Shown piece by piece: positions 24,051-35,151 of a stretch of DNA of 64,000 bases; the stretch's first letter is position 1, and each line of letters begins with the position of its first letter. A model generated the notes under the pieces. The model had not been told where the DNA came from and made no database searches. It saw only the letters and a list, made by a program, of their open reading frames with translations. Position numbers and translations under genes: made by a program. Location of the stretch: contig NC_059408.1 of the NCBI RefSeq assembly GCF_905220565.1, positions 3,658,508 through 3,722,507 of the forward strand. Reading direction: 5' to 3'. This stretch comes from Melitaea cinxia (Eukaryota; Arthropoda; Insecta; Lepidoptera; Nymphalidae).

Positions 24051-25447
24051 TTAAATAACTAGCTTTCTGATCGATTATATTTCTTCCGCCAAAATATAGC
24101 CTATTGTCACTTCTGGTGAAAGAATTCTTAAAATCCAGGAATTTTGAGTTATTATTATAAATATTTAATTCATAAAATTGTACAAGTAATTTTTATAAAA
24201 TAATAAATATGTTGTCACCATTGTACACAAATAAATATTCTACGTATATTACGAAATCAACAATAAATCAATGACTTGCTCAAAAACAGTATCACTAAAA
24301 CGTACATTTGAAATACTAAAATTATATAAGACTTCACATATAGAACAAGAGTTAAACATTTGAGAAGCCACGAGCCGTTTGAATGGTACTGACGTTCTAA
24401 GCCTCTTCAGGCTTGTGTGGTTGCACACGATTTGAAACAGGATTATATTACGGGTGCCCGGTAAAGATCGCAACTATTTCCAAATGCTCGTAGAAATATT
24501 TTTACTGTTATTTCGAAACTCTTTTGAACTTCAGAAAGTATCTATGTATTTATATTATATATTAGAAGATAGGAATAAAATCTTTACCGTTTTTTATTAA
24601 TTTATATACGTTTGTCTAGTTGCGACTAAGCAGGTATTCAAAATAGCTGTTTTATTTTATTTTGTTACATCTCAATAAATTAATTCAAGCTAAAGATACA
24701 ATATTAATATAATATAAAAATTAAAAATATTTAAATAAGGAATGCAAAAAAGAAAAATTTCTTGTCTAAATTATGTGCGAACTTATCCAAAAAAAAAAAA
24801 TGATATTTTTACTACCCTCAGACATCTCATAAACGCAAAATAAATTAGTACTGACCACTTATTCCATCCCACGCGTTGTCGACGATCAATTTCGGTAATA
24901 ATAAGAAAAGATTTTCGAATACCGTCTCTATCTCGGGCCACAGAGGGCGTATAGTTTCTTAGATCATACATAATAAAACAAGGCTAAGGGACGGGCAGCG
25001 CAAACAAATGGAAATTTCATGTATGTTAATATTTAGGATGCGATGAGAGCGAGCACGCTTGGACTTATTCAGGATGTATAGGGATTGTGTTGTTGGGTTA
25101 GGACAACTCGATGGTTTAATATTGAAGAGGACTTCACGATGCAGATACTTGTCAAACATTTTGCTTGTTCTATTTCGTGACTAAAATATATTTTTAGCGG
25201 ACTACGCAAAAGAAAATTTGAACTTTCTTAGTCCGTCTATTTCAGTTCTCGAGATAGCTTAATTCTTACATTGTATGTAACAAGAACGACATATTTTTTA
25301 CTGTACACCAAACGTATATAAATTGAAATGAATCGCTAAATGGTTGCTAAACGTAAGACTCAAGTATGGCTGAATCAATTCGGCTTTTTTTTAATTTACC
25401 AATACGTTATAGATTATATGAAATTAAAAACCTAGTAACTTAGAAAA
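24051..25447. other. AT-rich non-coding DNA
   Basis: No exon or known repeat recognised. The three minus-strand ORFs of 60-75 codons have no domain or context. Confidence 0.45.
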
Positions 25448-25830
25448 TCTATACTAATATTATAAAAAGGTAAAGTTTATAACTTTGTTTGTATGTAGGG
25501 GATAATCTTCGCAAATACTGATCCGATCATGAAAATTCTTTCACTAACAGAAAGCTACACTATTCGGGAGTAACATGGGCTATATTTTATTTTAATTGAA
25601 CAAAAAATTCAGTAAATAAGAAAAATATTAAAATATAATATCAAAATGGTAAATAAACTAGCGCTATCTATCGCTATTAGAAAACAATTTATTAGTCTTT
25701 CGACGTTATTAATTTAGTCTTATTTTAGTCTATCGACGTCGTTTTCTCGATTTTTAATAGATGGCGTTGTTATTTGGTTAATATACATAATAATAATTAA
25801 CGCCCAACGAAGTGGACACGGGTCGGCTAG
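25448..25830 (+). mobile_element. Helitron-like element
   Basis: It starts A|TCTATACTAATATTATAAA and ends CCCAACGAAGTGGACACGGG then TCGG-CTAG|T. The inner phrase TGATCCGATCATGAAAATTC plus GGGAGTAACATGGGCTATAT is widespread in lepidopteran genomes. It has no ORF and is non-autonomous. Confidence 0.65.
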
Positions 25831-26476
25831 TTTAGTAATAATTTACAAAAAAATTTGTAAAATTGGTAATCTATAATAATTATAGATTATGCTCATTATA
25901 ATAATTATAGATATTATTTATATAATATATGATATAATTTGTTCTTTAATCATTACATCTAACTTTATACATATATATGATAAAAGTAAACAAAGCGCTA
26001 AGCACCACTATAATTAGCGAAATCTCTAAACAAAGTCTTCATTAGACTCATAAATGCTTATCCCTCATAAGATGAAACGGAACCTTTTTATTTAATAAAG
26101 TACACCGTTCACGTCGAAGTCTAATTGGCTTTTATCTTACGCTCCCTTACCTGTTATATTGGAAAGAAAAAAAATCACGCACTGTTCTTTCCTAAAATAA
26201 TTTGCGAAATAAATTCCAGCGGAATTTTTTTTATGAAGTAATTTCATTTCGTTAAAGGAAATAAATTTGAATGTATTACCTGCACAACAAAATCGAAAAA
26301 ATTTTGTTGCATGAAATTTTTTACTGTTGTTTACTAATAGGCTCGCTTATTTTAAATCTACCCTCAGATTTTTTCTAGCTGCTCTAGTTTAGGATATACA
26401 GGTAAAAATGTACTCTACATTTGACTGTTGATATCGTTATCGTCAATGTCTTACTACTTTCTGTTTCTTTTTTGCA
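25831..26476. other. AT-rich non-coding DNA with a 10-bp hairpin
   Basis: AATCTATAATAATTATAGATT at 25868-25888 is a near-perfect palindrome. Nothing else recognised before the pseudogene. Confidence 0.4.
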
Positions 26477-27394
26477 ATGGCTTCCAAAAATAAATTTTGT
26501 CACATTTGTGGCAAATATACATTTAAAAAATTATGTTTAAGAATGTCGGACTTCTTAAAAAATGCCTACATGGAGTACTATCAACGGCCATTAGGAACAC
26601 ACAACAAGCCTGGAGTGTGTATAACGTGTGTGGAGTCTTTGCGTTTATTGAAAAATAACATGAGGGATCCCTTGAACTTCATTAGTTCTATTATTTGGCG
26701 TGCACCATCGAACCACCACGACAGCTGTTATTTCTGCGTTGCACACATAACAGGAATTAACGCCAAAATCATTCAAAGTGGGTTTATCCTACTGTGCCGT
26801 CAGTACTAGACCTGTCCTGCGTTCAACTGATACATTAGATACCAATAAAAGTAATTAGCACCCAAACAAATATAAATTAAAATATGATACACTAGAACGC
26901 CAACCAAGTACATTTCAGTATATATCCAGATCATTTCCAAAACTGAGTGCTGAGAAGTTAAAAGCTGGAATTTTCGAAGAACCACAAATTAGAAATTTAA
27001 CAAACCATGTAAATTTTACTGAAAGTATGACAACCGTTGATAAAAAGCCTGGAACGAGTTTGTTTGACTTTTTGAGAAATAAGAAGTCCATCGACTTTCC
27101 TGACCACGTTAGGCAGTTACTATTATACTTTCAGCAACTTGGATGCAACATATTGGATGGAGCATTAAGATGCATTCCACGCATAGCCACCTAGATCGAT
27201 TTTCTGAAAATCTTGGAGATTTAAGCGAGAAGCAGAGAGAGCGCTTTCATCAGAAAATTCGCTTCACGGAGGAGCGCAACCAGGGCTATTGGAGTAAAAA
27301 TATGATGGCTGACTACTGTTGGATTATTCAGAATAATAGTAAAACTCCAATTTATTCAAGAAAGTTACATAAAAGACAGTTTTGTTCTAATTAG
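26477..27394 (+). pseudogene. Decayed copy of a repetitive transposon-like protein gene
   Basis: Three separated reading-frame pieces lie in order. The first, 26477-26809, starts MASKNKFCHICGKYTFKK, with Cys pairs (CHICG, CITC, CYFC) and GINAK. The second, about 26940-27140, reads KLSAEKLKAGIFEEPQIRNL, then FLRNKKSIDFPDHVRQLL and LGCN. The third, 27143-27394, carries HSHLDRFSENLGDLSEKQ, RERFHQ and MMADYCWII. These phrases match, from memory, a multi-copy arthropod and cnidarian family of unknown function in which 'HSHLDFFPENLG...GERFHQDI' is the hallmark. The large central part of that family's protein is missing between pieces 1 and 2, and frames are broken. It is therefore a relic. No terminal repeats or target duplication were found, and the class of parent element is uncertain. 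Confidence 0.6.
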
Positions 27395-27626
27395 ATAGTT
27401 AAATAAATTGTTATATAACGGATACCATGTTTTTTTTTGTTAAAAATAGCTACCCTTCATATCTCAAAAAGTAGAGCATGCTAGCAAAAATCACAGAACA
27501 GATTTAGAATCAGGGAAGAAAATGCAGCTAGACCATAAAAAACATTCCATGCAAAAAAATGCTGTTGTGCAGTGTTATACGTTTACTTTTAAAGTAACAT
27601 ACATACACAATAAAACAATCGCTTCG

Positions 27627-27953
27627 CTCGTTTCAGCCTGTAATATCCCACTACTGGGCATAGGCCTCTTTCCCCATGTAGGAGAAGGATCAGAGCTTAA
27701 TCCACCATGCTGCTCCAATGCGGGTTGGCGGATATATTATGAGTAACGATCAACAAACCGGGACCGACGGCTTAACGTGCTCTCCGAGGCACGGTGGGGA
27801 GACCCACAAGGACTGCACAAACACCCAGACCACGGCAAACACCTGTATGGCCAATACAAATGTTTGTCATGTGCGGGGATCGAACCCGCAACCGCCAGCG
27901 CAACCGGCACAATCCATGGCTGTGACCGTTGCGGCAACACGGCGTCAAATTCT
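27627..27953 (-). mobile_element. T-family tRNA-derived SINE, full length
   Basis: On the minus strand the head reads CGCCGTGTTGCCGCAACGGT, ACAGCCATGG, then a canonical B box in TGCGGGTTCGATCCCCGCAC. The middle has ACAGGTGTTTGCCGTGGTCT and AGTCCTTGTGGGTCTCCCCA, and the tail is AGAGGCCTATGCCCAGTAGT plus TTACAGGCTGAAACGAGCG. So a tRNA-like head is fused to a LINE-like tail. Truncated relatives are at 2836, 14586, 15062 and 56607, and a diverged one at 42360. The ORFs across it on both strands are shadows. Confidence 0.8.
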
Positions 27954-29071
27954 AAATTTTAATTAATTAATTTTAATAAATTTTATTAATTTTAATAAAT
28001 TAATTAATTCTAATTAAAAAATAAAACAAAATTCTTTGTAATTAATATTGGAAAGAATACGAAATACGCAAAAATGTAGAACTATCTGAAAACTACGTCA
28101 ACATTAGACGATATGGTAACAACACTTAAATACTCATTTCTTCAAGATGGTAGTTAATTTTTAAGATCTTTAACTGGAGTAGGGCATAACATATAATATT
28201 CTATCAAAATCTTGGGTCTACTTACTTGAGTAGAATTTTAAATAAAGAGATCAATGTCCATACTACTGCTATCTAACTCTTCTTACAATTATTCTTTGAC
28301 GGTTCGCAGGAAAGTGGACATAGGGTGCCAATCAAACCACTAATTGCAAATTCATGCGACGTTTCGATACTTTATTGGACCATCATCAGGCATCTAAAAT
28401 ACATACAAACATTGAAGAAAGTTGTACTTACAATCTTAAAAATTAAAATTTCATAACAGTTCTGAAACCAGACATATTTAAAGGTTTTAATTACTTCTTT
28501 ACAGGTCGACAATATAAAGTAAAACAGTGGTAACAATATTTTAAATCTGAACAAGTTATAATGAACTGTATTACCGAATGTTCCTATTTCCGATTTAACG
28601 AAAACATCTTCCAGCTAACGCGTAATCAATACATCGATCGATAATCGTAAATGCCGATTTCGCAATGATAATAGCCCCCGAGCTAAGCTTAGCGCTAGTA
28701 AATACAAACGCAAAACCGAGTAATTAAATTACTCGATCGTGAAATAAACCTTATGGTTCGCTTTTGTATGAGCTGATATTGTTCAGAATCATGTACTATT
28801 TCAAGTTGTACGTGAAAGGGGTTGTTAACTGGTCTCAGGGTAGTTGAGTTTGACTTTGAAGAGAGAACGCTATGGAAATGATACGCCTAGCCCGTGAGTC
28901 TAATCTGTAAAATACTATCTGGGGTCATATTTGACCATATACTCGTAAGTAACATATGGTCAAGGATGAACGATGTCTACGAATTGCATTATCATTACTA
29001 AATACTAAAAATACGCTAAGTACATTGACTACGTGAGTTTCGGTTCCGGTTTCGGCCAAAACTGAGACACT
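27954..29071. other. AT-rich non-coding DNA
   Basis: An (ATTTTAATTA)-like low-complexity run lies at 27955-28025. Nothing else recognised. Confidence 0.45.
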
Positions 29072-29226
29072 AACTGAGGCAGGGCACAGCAGGAAATTTC
29101 CTGCTCAAAATATGGAGCAGCCCGACTGGAGTTAGTACCTCGACCGTACCGAAGACCGTAACAGACCGTACAGCTAAATAGAACTTTTTTCAAGCAGTGA
29201 GCCGTACGCTTGTTTGCCGACCTAGT
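29072..29226 (-). repeat. G-family repeat with large internal deletion
   Basis: The plus strand begins AACTGAGGCAGGGCACAGCA, continues TCAAAATATGGAGCAGCCCG and ends GAGCCGTACGCTTGTTTGCC-GACCTAG. About 100 bp of the middle, including the TCTATAAGCTACGG region, are missing compared with the copy at 62413. Confidence 0.75.
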
Positions 29227-29627
29227 TGCATATATATATATCGAATCGAGATTCTTCTAGAACTCTATATTATAAAATTATTGTTTAATTTGCTATTCTA
29301 TGAATGTAAAATAAATAAAATTGGAATATTTTGTTGTAAATCCATTAAACGTTGTTCATATAAATGTCATATAAACTTCTCTCATATTAGCTTCAATTAC
29401 AATCGTAACATTCAACATTTATCACTTTTCATCAATTCACTGTTCTATGTTTATTACCAACGCGTTGCGTGTAATCCCCTCGCTTGACCTGAATGTAAAA
29501 CACAGGTGAGCTATGTAATCCTAGAATACCTAGATTTATTATTTTGATTATAGAAAATGTATCGTTGGATGATGACTTTTTTAACAGTACTATAACATCA
29601 GAAGTCTAAACAATTTAGTAAGTATTA

Positions 29628-29815
29628 TTAAACATTTTTGAATATCATATCAAAAATTGACCGCTCCAGCGGGGTTCGAACCCGCGTCTCCCACCACCAC
29701 GGGCACGTCGAAAATGTTTAGAAAAAATGATAAAAAATGTTTAGAAATGAATGAATCAACAATGTTTAAAATTCCTAATGTGTGGGTAGCACAAAAATGA
29801 AAATGGTAAGTATTA
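29628..29815 (+). mobile_element. tRNA-core element (copy 3), internally deleted, with 10-bp duplication
   Basis: GTAAGTATTA at 29628-29637 and 29806-29815 flanks a 168-bp body. It starts like copy 2 (AACATTTTTGAATATCATAT, then the antisense T-arm CAGCGGGGTTCGAACCCGCG) but leaves the tRNA after TCTCC. It then has a short filler with two AAAATGTTTAGAAA copies and ends AATTCCTAATGTGTGGGTAG. The element's two ends are preserved while the cloverleaf is lost. Confidence 0.75.
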
Positions 29816-30532
29816 CTAATATCATTTATAAATAAACAATTGATGCCGACGTATCAAACACAAAAAAATAATAATATAATAAACCACAGATCATAATAAT
29901 TAGAATTCTATATTTATTCAAAATGTTTTCAATAGGAATTTTTGTAATTGAATAACGGGATGAAAGGAAAGTGATTCACAATTAGAATGTTTAAAAAACT
30001 TTTTCCACAAATTATAATAATTGAGTCTGAATGATATCTAGTGGGTAGTCATAGGTTGTTTTTTATTATTTAATTACTTTTTATAGACGATGTGGTGACA
30101 CGCACATCGCCTCTTTTTACAAATTAAATGTCGTAAAGGGAACGGGGAAACTTATATTTCGTAAACCACAAATCACACGATTTTAACTTTGTAAAATTTT
30201 TGCAATTAATACACAATTCTCAAACGATTTATAAAGGACATTTAATTTTGGTCAAATTTGTATAAAAAAGGAAAGAAAAAACAAAACTGTAAAAAAGAGT
30301 TAAATTATAAAACTACGTATAGTAGTTAGTTGATTGTGAAAAAAAAAACGTGGCTATTACCAAATATTTTCTAATAAAAGCTAAAAGAAACTTCTTATAG
30401 GCTCTTGCAATTGCTTGAAACAAAATAATTTAGAACATCGAATATTCAATACTAAATTATTGAAATATTTTAACATGAGAAATATTTTAACTAACACTGT
30501 GACACGAGAATTTTATATATAAGATATATAAC
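29816..30532. other. AT-rich non-coding DNA
   Basis: Nothing recognised. Confidence 0.45.
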
Positions 30533-30804
30533 TAGGTCGGCAAACAAACGTAAGGCTCACCTGGTGGTAAGTGATTACCGTAGCTTATAGACGTCTGCAA
30601 CACCAGAAGCATCGCAAGCGCGTTGTTGACCCTACCCCCAATTCCCGCAGGAGCTCTGTTCACCTTTTTCACCACAGGAACACAACTCTGCTTGAAAAGA
30701 GTATTATGTAGCTGTGATCTTCTTCTCGTAAGGTCGAGGTGCTACCCCAGTCGGGTTGCTCCACATTTTGAGCGGAAAATACCCTGCTGTACCCTATCTC
30801 AGTA
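30533..30804 (+). repeat. G-family repeat, near full length
   Basis: It begins TAGGTCGGCAAACAAACG and ends CTGTACCCTATCTCAGTAAA, co-linear with the copy at 951-1209, with small indels near 30640 and 30720. The short ORF across it is a shadow. Confidence 0.75.
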
Positions 30805-32860
30805 AACACACATTCCGGTAGCCTTATTCAACCTTACAATGCCTATAACTAAACAATAACCTGTTAATATGATTTGTACCAAAACTATCTGTAAATATTT
30901 AGTTCTTAAGTTGTGAATTGTAAATATGTATAATGTTTAATAAACTATTGTTATTCTTTATAAACTGTTAACTTGATATACTTGAAAAGGGTTATTCAAG
31001 TCCTTATAAAGCGTACTTGAACAAGGTAGTTTTTGTTTAAATTTTAAACTAAATTTAATTTGGTCGATTAATAAAATAACTACACGATACAGTATTTTAA
31101 GCTACAAGAATGTTCAATTGCTACTAGAGCGCGTCAACCAGCTCCTCAATTTGTTTTAGAGTCATCGAGTTTTAGTCTAGCGAGTTTAATTAAGCACTAA
31201 ACGGCTTTTGTTGAAATTAGACGGGATTAGCAGCTTGCGGGGAATTATAAACCCTCGAAGGCATTCGTTACTTTATATATATTTCATTTATTATATAAAA
31301 GTATGAAACGAAGGATTGTGTTGAATATTTGGCGTCGTTTCTGAAACGTTATTTGTCTATGAATCATATTACAAGGCTGATGAGTTTTTTTGTTTTAAGG
31401 GGGTTATGTAAAAATCCATTGAGCTATATATAAACATTTTCTGCGTATAATAAAGCCTGGTTAGTCTTTAAATTACATCAAACGAAAGCAGAACGATTAA
31501 CGTCCACGACTATGCAAATATGTTTGCCGCAAAACAAATAGTAGGTAATCCAAATTTTAAATATATCACGCCAATAGATATTAATTCAAGATAAACATAA
31601 TTAACGATAAAGTAGTTATTATTTAAATTAAAATATATTTTACGTAATGTAAATACAGTTTAGCAAATAACAAAACCATGTGAAAACAATGCTAACAAAG
31701 TCGCAGGCATAACAATGTATTCGAAACAAACGAGAAGAAATTACTCGTGTTTTAACAAAATATCTTTTCCTCGCACAAATTTTGAATAATACTATAATAT
31801 TCGGAGTGAAAATATATATTAATACTTGCGACCTGACGAATTTCGTACCGCCATATTTATTATATTTATAATTTTGCAATAAGAATATGGCGGACATTAA
31901 AGAAAATAAAATATAGCATGTGTTGGACAAAGTTACATATATGAGCAAAATTTCATTCAAAATGGTCCAGTAGTTTTGAAGATTAGAGATTTAAGATTAA
32001 GTGCAAATGCACACATATAATTAATATCGTAAAATGTCTTATTAACGTTCTCTTTATAAATTAAGTTAGTCGTACAAAACAAAATAAATTTATTTATTTA
32101 ACAAAAAATTAAGTTAAATAACATGAATATTATGAATTTATGAGTTGTTCAGGTTTTTTAGTTGAAATGATTCACCAACAACAAAATACTATCGCGTTTT
32201 CGTGACTCGAGAACATATCGGTCGAGTTTTTCCACTTACTCACTTCATGTAGACGTTAGCCCTGTTGCCTTTAACTTCAACAAATATAAGAACTACTTTG
32301 TTATGAAATATACTATTTTTAATTGATGAAATCACTTAACATAATATTTTAGTTCATTTCTATAAATATAATTATAGATGTTTGCCATTTGTATGTATTA
32401 TATAAAAAACACTTGATGGATTTTAAGTTTTTAAATTTTAATTTGTAACCACATGGCATACATATACAAAAAGAATATTGAGATATTGTGACTAAACAGT
32501 TATGGTTTTATTAAATTTTTAAAATTGATTGTTTTTATTTTAATATCAAAAACAATTGTAATTTATCATCGATACGAACAGCTTGAATAAGTACATCTTT
32601 TGATAAAGTTACTTGTTAATAAGTTCAAAAATTCTCAAGTTATGAAAGGCATCCATACCTTGCACAATTATACATAAAAACATAGACAGCTACATTCATT
32701 ACTATTCGTTTTTTACTAAGTGGTATAAAACTGTTATAATGTATCTTTATATAAATTTGGATTTAAACACGTAAATCTAAAAATAACAAAGAAAGAAACA
32801 AATAAATAATTTCATAAGAACTTACCAAGATTGATGAAGGCAGTTATTGTTTTATTAATG
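30805..32860. other. AT-rich non-coding DNA
   Basis: No exon or known repeat recognised. The 106-codon minus ORF at 31640-31960 is Ile/Phe/Tyr-rich, as expected of translated AT-rich DNA. Confidence 0.45.
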
Positions 32861-33130
32861 ATTGTGATTGCTCGCAAACAGAAAAAAAAGACTTCAATTA
32901 CATCGACCAGTAATATAACGTAAGTAGGCGAAAAAATAGTCAAGCTAATACGCATTATTAAAGATAGCTCATAAAGTACTTATTAGAAATGGGAACACAT
33001 AACAAGCACCACATTTCGATTAAAATAAGAATCATAGAAATCGGTCCACCCAGTAACAAATTCTAAGGTAACACATAAAAAAAATACAATCAAATTGAGA
33101 ACCTCCTCCTCTTTTGAATTCGGTTAAGAT
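32861..33130. repeat. M-family repeat, internally deleted
   Basis: It starts at GCTCGCAAACAGAAAAAAAA, GACTTCAATTACATCGACCA and ends GAGAACCTCCTCCTCTTTTG-AATTCGGTTA. It lacks most of the central modules of the 3744 copy. Confidence 0.6.
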
Positions 33131-33175
33131 ATAAGTAATTTATGTTAAAATACGCAGTTTTATTATATTGTATTA

Positions 33176-33522
33176 CTAGCTGTGTCCGCGACTTCGTGGA
33201 ATGAAACTTAACAACGCGTGGAATTAACAAAAAAATAATATAGTTCAGTTCGCAGAGTTACAAAATATAGAAATTTCTAAAATAAAAGTAGCCCAAGTCA
33301 CCCATCACTATATCAGCTATCGGCCAGTGAAAGTCCTGTCAACATCGGTCGAGCTGTTTCAGAGATTAGCCGGAACATACAGACAGACAGACAAACAGAC
33401 AAAAATTGTAAAAAAATGCTATTTTGGTATATGTATCGTGTAAGCATCCATGTGCATTTAGTAAAAATCGGTTATTTTAATTTTACGAACAGACAGTCTA
33501 ATTTTATTTATTTGTATATAGA
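33176..33522 (-). mobile_element. Helitron-like element, relative of 23058
   Basis: Plus-strand left end CTAGCTGTGTCCGCGACTTC and right end ATTTTATTTATTTGTATATAGA, as at 23058. The degenerate (GACA)n tract is at 33380-33404. A small duplication of CGTGGAAT interrupts the hairpin end. Confidence 0.65.
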
Positions 33523-34471
33523 TGAAAACTGTATCTTTATTCTTTGTATTTATGCAATAACGAATAGTCTATAATATATAGGACAATAGTTCAAAGGCAT
33601 TCAAACAAAGCTCCGAACAAAACAGCTTGTAATGGTTCCAATATATCTTTTTTGTTTTCTATTTTAATAAACAATATACAACAATAAGCAAACGCGAACC
33701 TACATACAAACCAAACAATTTAACGCTACTTACACCGTACTCAAAACGGAATATGAATATAGGGCAACAAAGAAAAAATATTGCGTATGCACATATTGAG
33801 TAACAATTTATGATAATACCTCAAAATTGGGTCAAAGGATTCTACGTAAGGGTATACGGAGGAATTGAGATTAGGTACAGTTATATTGAACAGAAATTTC
33901 GTAGTCAACTGGACGATAAAGACGTCCAATCGAGCCGCTAGTCTTTTCATTGGATATCGCTTTCAAATATACATCTACATATTAATTAGCAATTGAACAT
34001 AACGTTGAACGGTAAACTAAAATAAACGACGACGTTTAGCTATCTAGTTGAACGTAAATTTACGACGTTGCCTGTATTTCTAATAATGTTAAATAACAGA
34101 TAATATAAATAACAGCGTGGTTATAGCAACTGACATATTCACCAACAGCCGCGTATATAATCACGTCACAAAACAACTGTTTCTATTTTCCAGACCGATG
34201 TTTGCCGTAGTCTGAACATTAGTGATATGTTGGGTGTTTTAGTGCACATGAGTATCATCCTCCTGGAGTCCAGTAAATGTAAGACGTTTATTCATTATTT
34301 ATACTAATTCAATGTTACGGCGGTCACTCAAGCGTTACGTTGAACGTTTTAAATATGATAATTCAAAGACATAGTAGGCATGTTGTAGAATGGCCTTGAA
34401 AATACAAAGGCCGACTGAAAGACATTTGGTTGTGACATAAATATTACAGAGAAACGTGGAGTTTTTACGTC
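33523..34471. other. AT-rich non-coding DNA
   Basis: Nothing recognised. Confidence 0.45.
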
Positions 34472-34710
34472 GAGAAATTTAATATGTACGATTTTATTTT
34501 TGTGTTACCCACACATTAGGAATTCTAAACATTTTTGAATATCATATCAAAAATTGACCGCTCCAGCGGGGTTCGAACCCGCGTCTCGAAGTTCGTCCGC
34601 GTTTCGAACCGTGTCGGTCTCCGACATGGTCAGTCGGAGACGCGGGTTCGAACCCCGCTGGAGCGGTCAATTTTTGATATGATATTCAAAAATGTTTGGA
34701 GAAATTTAAT
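34472..34710 (-). mobile_element. tRNA-core element (copy 4): perfect 61-bp foldback with 12-bp duplication
   Basis: GAGAAATTTAAT at 34472-34483 and 34699-34710 bounds a 215-bp body. Within it, 34527-34587 and 34637-34697 are exact reverse complements (61 bp each) around a 49-base spacer. Each arm carries the tRNA T-arm and acceptor (GAGCGG, GGGTTCGAACCCCGC) plus the AT-rich end ATTTTTGATATGATATTC. The left outer part (34484-34526) is the common end ATGTACGATTTTATTTTTGT, ACCCACACATTAGGAATTC. The anticodon arm is scrambled in the spacer. Read on the minus strand, its ends match copies 2 and 3. Confidence 0.8.
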
Positions 34711-34976
34711 TTTATGTAAAAACCAAAAATAAATACAGTTGGTTAATAAGAAAATGAAAATGTATACTTTTTTTTCCATTATATTAGTAGCTTTAATTAA
34801 TTATATATTATTAATTTAGAAGTCTAATCACTTTAAGAAAAATGACTACTTAAAAAAAAGAAGTAAATAAAAAAAAATCTTTTACTTTTGTTTACAGTTT
34901 ATGCCAATACACAAAAGAGAGTAATTACAGCATTTTTCTAATAAATTTATAAATCATTGAACTATGTACACATATT

Positions 34977-35151
34977 CTAGTCGCGACCTCTGTCCGTCCA
35001 TATTTTTTACACGATAAGTAATCACCAACGTATCATAACCTTCTACGAAACACGCTGCATCTTATGGTATAAGTATTATTCCGATCGGTTCAGTAGTTTT
35101 CGCAGTATATCCGAACAAAAAAAAAACCGGCTCTCCATTTATTAGTATAGA
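34977..35151 (-). mobile_element. Helitron-like element, short
   Basis: Plus-strand ends CTAGTCGCGACCTCTGTCCG and CCATTTATTAGTATAGA; on the minus strand this is TC...CTAG. The inner phrase GATCGGTTCAGTAGTTTTCG is shared with the element at 15765 and with other lepidopteran copies. Confidence 0.55.
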
